The notes below the pieces were generated by a model, which saw only the letters and a list, made by a program, of their open reading frames with translations, was not told where the DNA came from and ran no database searches. Positions 44,430 to 54,015 of a stretch of DNA of 64,000 bases are shown here, piece after piece. How positions within the stretch are numbered: the stretch's first letter is position 1; each line of letters starts with the position of its first letter. Source of the DNA: Chlorops oryzae (taxonomy: Eukaryota > Arthropoda > Insecta > Diptera > Chloropidae); assembly GCA_020466095.1 (NCBI GenBank), contig CM035806.1, positions 148,321,167 through 148,385,166 of the forward strand, in the 5' to 3' direction. The position numbers and the translations under genes were made by a program.

Positions 44430-45048
44430 ATATAGAGAGAAATAGAGAGATTTAAAGAGAGATAGAGAAAGAAAGAGAATGATAGAGATAGTTAGCGACA
44501 GATAGAGACAGATAAAGGCAGATAGCGACAGATAGAGACAGATAGAGACAGATAGAGACAGATAGAGACAGATAGAGACAGAGTAGAGACAGATAGAGAC
44601 AGATAGAGACAGATAAGACAGATAGAGACAGATAGAGACAGATAAAGACAGATAGAGACAGATAGAGAAAGATAGAGAAAGACAAAGAGAGGTAGAGAGA
44701 GCTAGAGAGAGCTAGAGAGAGCTAGAGAGAGCTAGAGAGAGCTAGAGAGAGCTAGAGAGAGCTAGAGAGATAGAGAGAGCTAGAGAGAGCTAGAGAGAGC
44801 TAGAGAGAGCTAGAGAGAGCTAGAGAGAGCTAAGAGAGCTAGAGAGAGCTAGAGAGAGCTAGAGAGAGCTAGAGAGAGCTAGAGTGAGCTAGAGAGAGAT
44901 AAAGAAAGATAAAGGGAAATAGAAAAATATTGAGAAATATAGAAAGAAATAGAAAGAGATAGAAAGAGGCAGGAAGAGATAAAATAGAGAGCGATAGAGG
45001 AAAGTAGTGAGTAGGAGAGAGATAAAAAAGAATGGAGTGAGAGAAACG
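44430..45048. repeat. Two adjacent 10-bp satellites: GATAGAGACA and GAGAGAGCTA
   Basis: From about 44500 to 44670 the unit is GATAGAGACA (about 15 copies). From about 44695 to 44890 it is GAGAGAGCTA (about 19 copies, nearly perfect). Flanks are GATAGAGA and AAAGAGATAGA mixtures. The switch from one 10-mer to another with the same period suggests derivation from a common GATAGAGAGA ancestor. Frames across it are artefacts. Confidence 0.95.
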
Positions 45049-46263
45049 CAACACAGTCATGTTGTAAATTAATCAATTTCATGATGCTCTTTTTTCGGCT
45101 TTATTCAGACATTTTGTGTCATAATTCAATTCATTAAGAGGACAATGAAGGAAAAGCGAAAGAAGAAATGGTGTTGAAGGAAAAAGTGGAGGAAGTATAG
45201 ACTACTTACGGTTCGTGCGGTAATAAAAGCCAATAAAAGTTTACATCGTAGCACGGTCAGGAAGCGTAGCTGCCTTTCATACTGGCCTGTAAATTTTGTC
45301 AGTATGTAAAAGCGTTACTCAGATTGTGACTGCGACGGCGACTGCGAAGGTTTCACTGTGACTGGCAGTCGACTGGCAGTCGACAATGAAAGTTACTATC
45401 ATTGTATGACGAGACCTCCGTTTAATTAACAACAAATATGTACATTCGTGCCGTTGCCATTGTTGCTCCTCCGATTCGAGCGTCCGTGGGCATAGGAGCC
45501 AATGAAACAGAACGTAAAAACCATGATTGAGGCAATTTAAGATATACAACATAAGTACCTATGTACGTGTGTACCTGTTATGTACATACATATGTACGTA
45601 CGCAACGCACGAGAATGCTTTCGACTGGAGGTGATGATGCTCAAGCGAAAGTGGGAACGGGGCTTTATGTACTATGACAGCGCACAGACAGACAGACAGA
45701 CAGACACGCTTGTTGACAGGCACGTTGGAAGCATTATTATTAAAAGCATTTCGGCTAAAACACTAAACACTAAATAGCAAACAGCGAACAGTAAAGCACT
45801 GACAATCGCTTAGACAAACGCAACAAAGCGGTAGAGGACGGAGGGTGGCAGTAACGGCAAACGGTGTCGGTGTCGGTATCGATAAGAGGAACAACTCTGT
45901 AACAGTCTTTCCTTCGAACGATACGTTCCGGAGTGAACTTGTAACCATGAAACCATACAATCGGTTCTTTGCACAGTGGCTTCGGATTGTGTTTAAAAAC
46001 GGTCGAAAATACGATTTTGAATCCAATATTCTTCTCTCTTTAGTCCTCTGAAATTCCTCCCTCAAGTATCACACGTCTGCCCAATCTCAAAACTTTTTCT
46101 GTGGATCTGAAGTAAGAAAAGAATGAAATAATGCGAAGAAAAACACAAATCAGGCGGTTTCAGATCTATAATTTCTTTCAAGTGCTAGCTCATCGTACCC
46201 ATTTCCTTCCCAATCACTACAAGAACTACGATCTCTCTATTCGAATGTTTTATTTAGGATCTT
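45049..46263. other. Non-coding stretch
   Basis: No supported gene. A GTGACTGGCAGTCGACTGGCAGTCGAC duplication lies near 45357-45382, a (CAGA)n run at 45682-45703 and a TATGTACATACATATGTACGTAC palindrome at about 45579. The 100-codon minus frame at 45763-46065 has no domain. Confidence 0.45.
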
Positions 46264-46274
46264 TAGGGGAAGGT

Positions 46275-46513
46275 TGTGGCTCTGGGATAGCGTAGGGAAT
46301 GCGTGCTATGCTCTTGATCCCAGGGTCCGAGGTTCGATTCCCGGCACAGGCGAAACGGAGTGTAATGTTCCAAGCCTAGCACTGGTTTTTCAAAAAATCG
46401 CATCACACTACATAAAAAGAGATACACTCACACAAACATAAGAAAACCTCCTTGGTATCACAATGGGCCGATTAACGGCCGAAGTGGCAGCCACTTCAAC
46501 CTACCTACCTAGC
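46275..46513 (+). mobile_element. Full-length tRNA-derived SINE (family A) with exact target duplications
   Basis: It is flanked by identical 11-bp TAGGGGAAGGT (46264-46274 and 46514-46524). The head has box A TAGCGTAGGG (46288-46297) and box B GGTTCGATTCC (46331-46341). The body includes GGCACAGGCGAAACGGAGTG and CCAAGCCTAGCACTGG. The tail has GGTATCACAATGGGCC, GATTAACGGCCGAAG, TGGCAGCCACTTCAACC and (ACCT)n. The intact boxes mean it could still be transcribed by RNA polymerase III. The tail matches the LINE 3' end at 22732-22830, pointing to the LINE that mobilises it. Confidence 0.92.
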
Positions 46514-46524
46514 TAGGGGAAGGT

Positions 46525-46749
46525 ATTTAAGTATATAGTATTATATATATATAATATAGTATATATAATATAGTATTAAACTGCCGTAAACACCTCAGGA
46601 AATTTTTTTTTTTTTTTCGAATAGTCGACAAAGAATATCTTGAATGGTTATTATTTATTTTATTTATTTTTTTAAATTTTATTTATTTATTTAATTAATT
46701 AGTTTGAGTGGAGATCCTGATACAATAAGAAAGAATTCCTAATATTAAA
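46525..46749. other. AT-rich spacer
   Basis: A palindromic (AT)n/ATATAATATAGTAT run at about 46537-46575, then a T run and a TTTATTTATT run. Confidence 0.6.
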
Positions 46750-47281
46750 GCCCAAAATCCAACATTGCGAGAGCCCGATGCGAGAGCGCGAAACGAGACG
46801 CACACAAATTTCAATACATTCAATCATATGGTTCAAGCTCCAATGTATCGCATTGCGAGACCTCGTAGCGAGAAAAATTTGAAAAATTGAATATTTCTCG
46901 TTGCGAGGCAATTTGACAGGTTAATGATGTAGCTATTTTTTGAGTACTCGCTATTGGGTACTCGTTTAAACTAATAAAACAAAAACGGTTCACTGTTCAG
47001 TGAAAAAGAGATTTTAAAATATTTCGCGAGCTTTGGTTAATTTTGAAAATTTTTGAAAATTTTGAATTAAAATTTAAACTCAAGTGAAAGCGTATAATTT
47101 TTATGAATACTCGGTACTCATTAGATTTGTACTCGGTTTAAATATTGCATTACTAGAAGCGAAATTATGCTATCATCTGGGTGACGCAAAACTCTCATTG
47201 GAGATTGAAATGCGTCACGCAAAACATTTTCGTGATGTCGCGCACTCTCGCATCGGGCTCTCGCAATATTGGATTTTGGGC
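46750..47281 (+). mobile_element. MITE with GCCCAAAATCCAACATTGCG termini, copy 1
   Basis: Left GCCCAAAATCCAACATTGCG...CCCGATGCGAGAG and right (complement) GCCCAAAATCCAATATTGCG...CCCGATGCGAGAG form ~38-bp TIRs. TTAA lies next to both ends with a one-base offset on the left, compatible with a TTAA-target (piggyBac-type) family. The interior has GAGTACTCGC/CGAGTAC words, a GGTTCACTGTTCAGTGAA hairpin and CTCATTGGAGATTGAAATGCGTCACGC. There is no coding frame. Confidence 0.85.
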
Positions 47282-47461
47282 TTAAGTATTAGTCAGGTTA
47301 TGCCCCGATCTATATTTATTACTAGAGCTCGGATTTTGAATATTTTGAATTTTTTAAATTTTTTTTTTGCATTTACCTCTGCTTTTTGAATATTTTATTC
47401 ACTGAAGTAGGCTTTTTTTTTTGTTAATTTGACAATTCAACATTTTAATAGGGATAATAAT

Positions 47462-47980
47462 GCCCAAAATCCAACATTGCGAGAGCCCGGTGCGAGAGTG
47501 CCCGACATCACGAAAATTTTTTGCGTGACGCATTTCAATCTCCAATGAGAGTTTTGCGTCACCCAGATGATAGCATCATTTCGCTTCTACTAATGCAATA
47601 TTTCAACCGAGTTCCAATCTAACGAGTACCGAGTACTCATAAAAATTCTACGTTATCACTTAGTTTAAATTTTAATTCAAAATTTTCAAGAATTTTCAAA
47701 ATGAACCAAAGCTCGCGAAATATTTGAAAAGCTCTTTTTCACTGAACAGTGAACAATTTTTGTTTTATTAGTTTAAACGAGTACCCAATAGCGAATACTC
47801 AAAAAATAGCTACATCATTAACCTGTCAAATTGCCTCGCAACGAGAAATATTCAATTTTTCGAAATTTTCTCGCTACAAGGTCTCGAAGTGCGATACATT
47901 GGAGCTTGAACCATATGATTGAATGTATTGAAATTTTTGTGCGTCTCGTCTCGCGCTCTCGCAATGTTGGATTTTATGGG
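47462..47980 (-). mobile_element. Same MITE, copy 2, inverted
   Basis: Nearly the reverse complement of copy 1 over its whole length, starting GCCCAAAATCCAACATTGCG and ending TGTTGGATTTTATGGG, then TTAA. Left and right ends are clear. The two copies face each other across 180 bp, making a ~1.2-kb inverted repeat. Confidence 0.87.
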
Positions 47981-49855
47981 TTAAATGGAACTAATTTGGA
48001 ATTTTTGGCTGTGCCTTTTAATTTTTTTTTTTCATTTTTTTACATATTCAAATTCCGAGGCATATTTATTACCCTGTTCCTTTTTTGTGGGTACTTGTGG
48101 ATTTTATTTACCAGGTTTTTTGTATAGCTTTTTTCGCTCTTTATCATCGGAATTCGGCCTTTTCTAGCATTAATTTCTATAATCTTAGCAGCACAAAAGG
48201 ACTTTACATTTTGCCGACCCCCTGATCTAATGCAAAAACACTTTCGTGGGTTCAATTTACTCGTACCACCTTATTTTCTCCATTAGAATTTTATCCATTA
48301 AAGCCAAAATAAGAAATCTTTTTTAACTTCCTTTAAATTGATCATTTTTCATTGTTGCAATAGATCAGAGATTTTTTTTTTTTCAACAAGAGAACTAAAT
48401 CCGAAGTTTCTCCATAGTACATATACATATACATACATAGCTTCTTAGTCCTTGCGCAATGTATGACATAATAAAAAGGATTTTTCTTGTTGCTCTTTTT
48501 GTTCGCTAAATCGCAAAAATTAATTGATAATTTAATATTGAGAGAACCACTGTAGAGCGTGGAGAACACTAGATGGAATGTTCGCACATATTTGGTCGTA
48601 GTGCAAGGAAAATGAACGAAGGAAGTGCCTTTTGAAAAATTCATTGGAAAGGAAAATATGTAGGAAAATTTTCAAAGCCTTCGTAATGTTCGCAAAACCC
48701 AACAGAAAGAGCTTCAGAATCACATGCATTGGGGAGTTGGTGTGTGCGGGTGTGAATGTGCCTGCTGCAATAATAGCAACAGCTAAAACAACTTTGCCAC
48801 AAGATGGTGCGGTGCGGTGGGTGTGACGCTCAGAGATCCTGCCTGCCTGAAAGTTAAAGTGGCAATGGAAAAAGCAATGGCAGCAGCTACAATGGGGATA
48901 CATGCAGAAACGCTTTACCCCTTTTCGAGCCGTATGCGAACTTCCGGTGGCGCCGCAAAATACGTCAGCAACATTGATACGGCGACACAGCGCTCACATG
49001 AAACAATGCGGAACACAATGCAGCACACCAGCGTCAACAACAATAGCAACAAGGAGAGCAACAACGATCCAGCAACAGCCGTTGCAGCAGTTAAGGCAAC
49101 TGAAGTTCGCAACATTGAGGTCGGGTTGGAGGTCGAATAGCGACAGAGGAGCTACAAGTTTTCATCGACTTTCGAGCACAGAGATTTCGAAGTTTTTCGT
49201 GAAAAACGATTGAGCAAGCACAGGACGAGGACGCTGACGAGGACGAGGACGAGGACGAGGAGAGGAGCAAGCAGTAAGGAGGAGTCAATGAATATGTATA
49301 ATGAACAGATTGTGGGGGAAGGTTACTCAACCCTTATTCTTCGTTTTTTGCTACTGCTCTTCGCCTGCACTGTGGAATTGGAAAGTGATAAATGGAAAAG
49401 TGCTGCTTTTTCACCAATTTTTTTTTACTGTTGAGCCATATACTAAGTTCCTTGCCACTTAATTGTTGTAATTTGAATTTGAAAAGGCATACCGGATGAG
49501 AGGGAGAAACTCTCACACTCTAATTTATACGTATATATACCAATGCTCTTGGCTGAATTTGTGCTGCAAAAGGCGACCATGTTACATCTCGAATGGATAT
49601 GAGACTAATTCAAGAGGTTTTCTTACCACTTTCATGCTAATTTCTGGCTACATTTTCACCGATATACATATTAATTTTCTTTTCATTTCAAAACATGACC
49701 TTATAATTCTCAGATGGTTTTAAATCGATTTTTTTTTCCAAGTCTGAAGGAGTCTTTTTTCCAAGGTTAATGGCAGATGTTGTTCATTTTAATGTAACCC
49801 AATATTTTAATTACACTAGCTTACATCATTTTCCCCCAGGACATCTAAATGGTTT
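47981..49855. other. Non-coding stretch
   Basis: About 1.9 kb with no confident gene. Between 48680 and 49270 the sequence is less AT-rich and has three overlapping frames of about 100 codons (48817-49140, 48902-49213 plus; 48532-48903 minus). They are built largely on CAACAA/GCAGCA triplets and have no domain. A GACGAG run lies at about 49226-49261. Confidence 0.4.
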
Positions 49856-50128
49856 TTTCTTATAGACTTTGGCCTTCTTAACACGAAAAAAATATTTGAA
49901 AAAATCGTTATACAAAAATTTATTTCTACTTATATTGATTTGGGGAAACAATTTTTTCCAAAGGGGTAGTGCAGCTTTTCCGAGCAGGACACGTGAATGC
50001 ATCATCCGATTTGTAAAAATTATCCCTTAAGATAAAGAAAATTAATCCCTCTAACACTTTTTGTCGCATTGTTTTAAGATCGGTGTAGAAAATCAGATTC
50101 TTAAGACCTTTAATTCTTAAAAAAACAC
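49856..50128 (+). repeat. Unclassified dispersed repeat, copy 2
   Basis: Homologous to 7204-7436 (same orientation) and to 15205-15350 (inverse). It retains GGCCTTCTTAACAC, GATGCATCATCCGATTTG, AAAATTATCCCTTAAGATAAAG, GCATTGTTTTAAGATCGG and CAGATTCTTAAGACCTTTAATTC. Confidence 0.6.
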
Positions 50129-50404
50129 ATCTTTTTAGAGGAAATTAATCAATTTTTTTTCCTTAATCGGCATCTAAAAAATTGATCGCCCGAAGTTTTT
50201 TTTGCATTTTTTATTTAAAGTCGGTTCCTTGCCCAACAAAATGAGGTATTGGTTTTCGAAATCTATGCATAAATGGCTTAAATATAATTTTCCAAGTGAG
50301 GGAATAAAAGCAATGAAAGCAATGAAAAAAAAAAATTAAGCTTTAAAGTATGCAACGTTTTTTTTTTTTTTTTTTTTGTGTTATAGCCCAGTCAACTAAG
50401 TCCT

Positions 50405-50568
50405 GTTCCATACTAGGCGACAGTCGCCGGAGACACATTTTGTTTCGATGAGAAGAGAGAGAGAGAGAGGGCCGGGGAACAGAGAGGGGTGCTGTTCTCT
50501 CTCTTCTCCGGCCGTCCTTCGCCATCAAAGCAAAATGTGTCTCCGGCGACTGTCGCCTAGTATGGAAC
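50405..50568. repeat. Perfect 38-bp inverted repeat forming a ~164-bp hairpin
   Basis: The left arm 50405-50442 (GTTCCATACTAGGCGACAGT...) and the right arm 50531-50568 are exact reverse complements. The ~88-bp spacer is itself partly self-complementary (GAGAGAGAG.GGGCCGGGGAACAG against CTGTTCTCTCTCTTCTCCGGCC). Almost the whole element therefore folds into one rod. It is GC-rich relative to its surroundings and non-coding. It is probably a foldback/MITE; no target duplication is evident. Confidence 0.85.
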
Positions 50569-53134
50569 TCGACTAACAGACTCCGCATGGTGCTGCTGAG
50601 GACTACTTTTTCTCAGCGCAAATGCTCCTAACACGTTCTAAATGAGCGTTTTTTTCCTGATGAAAAGATCAAGGAGCCTCCATGTTAGTAGGCTCCTTAT
50701 GAGTGATGTGTTTTTGTACCATATTGCACACATTTTTACTGGATATTAGTACTGGGAGCATATATTGTAGGTGCACTTGCAATTTTTTGAATATCACACT
50801 GCTGCGCCATCTGATTGAAATGTTTTTTTCTTTTAAATGAAAGTAAATACTAAGGGGTGTTTCTAAAAGCAAATTATAGAGTGGCGGGAAACTGCGAATA
50901 CACTGAAAAAAATATTCAAAATTTTCTTTTTAGTTTTGTGAAAAAAATTTTCTCAGTGTAAAAATTAAAAAAATTTTTTTTAGCTTCTTTGTTTTATTAT
51001 CTAGCAGAATATGCTTAGATCGTCTCTCTATCTCAATTGGTTGTTGAGATATAAAATTTTGAAAAAAAGGCACCTACCGAAAAATCAAAAAAATTTAAAA
51101 ATTCCTTTCATGATGGCGCAACCCGCCAGACCCTTTAAAATTACACGTTCAGTCTCGCTAAATGCTCCTAAGCGGTGCTTAAAAAAATTTTTTTTTTTTT
51201 ACTCCTTTGAGGCTTTGAAGAGTTCCTATATAGAAGTCGTTGAACACTCCTATTCGGAGCACCCCGAATATGGTTGGCTGCGAGCCGAGGATTGCAAAAT
51301 TAGTAATGAAAGGCTTATTGGAAATCCATTTTGTTCCCAAAAAAAACCTTAAAGAAGTCAAAAGAAATTTTTTTTCACAGTGAAATTTTCTTTCTTTTCA
51401 AAGGCCAAAGAATTCGAAGTAAGTATTTTGCATTTTTCCCCATGTCGAAGAAAATAAACACCTGCTGAAAAAAATTTCATTTTCCCTACTGGATATCCAA
51501 AGTTCCTTGATAATTCGTAATCACTTTAACAGCTGGCAATATCGATTTAAAGATGAGCTAACACTGAGGGGTTCTATGCAATATGTAAGCCTTTCTATGG
51601 GTACGAAATTAATTTAAACATCATGACGACGATGGATCCTTAAAATTCCTGCTTCCCGTCAATTGATTCCTCCGCGTGCCGAGCATTCGGATTGATGTCA
51701 GTCAGTCTCAGTTTCAGCGTCGCAGTCGCGGTCGCGGTCGCCGTCGCCGTTGCAGTCTTCTGTGTCGATTATTAACCCATTCATTTAACTTCGTCACACA
51801 AGGGAATTCCATTACCCAGTACATGCGATATTTATACGACATCGAAAAGTGCACTCACTCCATCGGAAAATTGTTCACCCCGTTCGACCTGTGTTTTGCT
51901 GTTTGTTGTTGTCTTTGTTTTTTTTTTGTTTTTTTTGTTTGCACCCACAGTAGAACGGTATTGAGTGAAGAACCCTTTCGTTAGCACAAATCACCGTTAA
52001 CGGTAAAATCAAGTGTAGCTAATTCCGAGGCACTGCTTCACATATTCCCACTTCGCGATAATCGATGTCGAAGTCATGCGTGCCGTAAAGGCCGAGGTGT
52101 GGTTGAGCAGGCGATGAGACCGAGAAAGAGCAAGAGAGGTGGCAACTGGCGGGACGCGGGGGCCTTACGTGGAGTGAAATTCATGAACGAAAGAGTGCTT
52201 AATGGGATACCGCCTTTCGACACGATACACACATATATAGGTATGTACATACATATATGTATATGTATGTATAAACGCAATTAAGTCACACGCGTGATCC
52301 TGACTTTATTACTTTCAGGCATAATGCATGGAAAATATTCAAAAGGCCACCACCCCTCTTGCCGTTTCCATTATTATTTGCCATAGCTTCCGGGGGGGCC
52401 CGGTGTCGCAGAGAACAATACATACAAACATTCGCGAGCGTTTGCCATTCTCAAAATTTTCGAAAATTTGTCGTCAACTACCGATTCAAAAGTGAACATC
52501 CTTAATCCTTTCTTAGACACATTTCTCGAGTCTCCAACCCCTTGTGTGTTTTTTTTTTTTGTTTTTTTTTTGGTTCAACTTACGCGGCCAGGAGGGGGCG
52601 GAAATCAGTGTCAGTAGATGTTAACAATGAATGTATTTGAAAGTAAAAGGAGAGCGTTGTATCGCGCCGTATCGCGCCGCTCGGTGAATCGTACAGCCTT
52701 CCTTTCCGGCGTTCGCCTTCGCGTTCTCGCATCACGTGTACATTCATGTAACATTTGCGACAAATTGTTGTGTACAACATGTTGACACTTTGCACTTGAT
52801 GTTGCTGCTTCTCTGCTCGTAAGCGTCCTGCCTGTTGCCCTGTTCAGTCGCATTATGACGAGAAATATCATCGTCAGTATTAAAATCAAAATTTACCGAA
52901 TTAATATTTATACTTATATATTTTTTTTCGAATAATTTTTTTTTTTTTGCTTTGAAGTCGGGATGGTGGCTTGTAGGTACGAACTCCGAATAGGTGTGTA
53001 TCTAAGTGGCTTAATGGGAAAGTAAGAGCTAAAATTTGACTCTTTATTGTATTAAAGTTGCTATAGAAACTAAAGGAACCATCAGCCTGCAACCGTATTT
53101 ACATATATAGGTTCTTACCAGACTCGATTACACT
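50569..53134. other. Non-coding stretch
   Basis: About 2.5 kb without a supported gene. It includes a tiny TIR pair (50901-50958). A less AT-rich patch at 51670-52190 contains TGTCAGTCAGTCTCAG, (GTCGCG)n words and CGCGATAATCGATGTCG; it might be regulatory. A TATAGGTATGTACATACATATATG tract follows (about 52235). All frames are short and domainless. Confidence 0.45.
50901..50958. mobile_element. Possible ultra-short (58-bp) TIR element
   Basis: CACTGAAAAAAAT at the left and (complement) CACTGAGAAAATTT at the right, with TA on both sides. The termini resemble the CACTGAG/CACAGAG ends of 58449-59037. At 58 bp it could be a deletion remnant or chance pairing of A- and T-rich tracts. Confidence 0.35.
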
Positions 53135-53190
53135 TAGGCCCGTAGAGAGAAATAAGGGGCCCAGAGGATTTTTTGTCCGGGCCCCCTAAC
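53135..53190. mobile_element. One end of the GGCCC-rich short hAT-like family
   Basis: AGGCCCGTAGAGAGAAATAAGGGGCCC is close to the left end of 13858-13978, followed by GTCCGGGCCCCCTAA. The other terminus is not recognisable. Confidence 0.45.
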
Positions 53191-53261
53191 AAGACAGTGC
53201 GACCAAAAAAAATAGGAACCATGCTCGAGTTGCAAAAAAAAAAGTCTCAGAGCAATTTTGT

Positions 53262-53547
53262 GAGAAAGAGTGAGAGAGAGAGAAAGAGTGAGAGAGAGAG
53301 AAAGAGTGAGAGAGAGAAAGAGTGAGAGAGAGAAAGAGTGAGAGAGAGAAAGAGTGAGAGAGAGAAAGAGTGAGAGAGAGAAAGAGTGAGAGAGAGAGAA
53401 AGAGTGAGAGAGAGAAAGAGTGAGAGAGAGAAAGAGTGAGAGAGAGAAAGAGTGAGAGAGAGAGAAGAGTGAGAGAGAGAGAAGAGTGAGAGAGAGAGAG
53501 AAGAGTGAGAGAGAGAGTGAGAGAGTGAGAGAAGAGTGAGAGAGAGA

Positions 53548-53589
<42 letters not shown>

Positions 53590-54015
53590 AGTGAGAGACA
53601 GAGAGTGAGAGAGACAGAGAGTGAGAGAGAGAGGGAGTGAGAGAGAGAGAGAAGAGAGTGAGAGAGAGAGAGAGAGGAGAGAGTGAGAGAGAGTGAGAGA
53701 GAGAGAGATGAGAGTGAGAGAGAGGAGAGTGAGAGAGATGAGAGTGAGAGAGGAGAGAAGAGAGTGAGAGAGAGAGAGAGTGAGAGAAGAGAGTGAGAGA
53801 GAGGAGGAGAGATGAGAGAGAGTGAGAGAGAGAGAGATGAGAAGAGAGAGAGTGAGAGAGAGAGAGAGAGAGAGAGTGAGAAGAGAGAGAGTGAGAGGAG
53901 TGAGAGAGAGTGAGAAGATAGGAGAGAGATGAGAAAGAGTGAGAAAGAGAGTAGAGAGAGAGATGAGAAAGAGAGAGAGATGAGAGAGAGTGAGAGATAG
54001 TAGTAGAGATAGAGA
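53262..54015. repeat. GAGTGAGAGAGAGAAA satellite
   Basis: A ~750-bp plus-strand purine-rich tract. The first ~200 bp are a regular 16-18-bp array (AAAGAGTGAGAGAGAG). It then decays into mixed GAGTGAGAGA, GATGAGAGA and GACAGAGA. The long minus-strand Ser/Leu/His frames (298 and 267 codons) are products of the array. Confidence 0.95.

Noticed and set aside
48532..49213. Overlapping ~100-codon frames near 48.5-49.2 kb
   Set aside because: Three mutually overlapping frames, triplet-repeat driven composition, and no domain.
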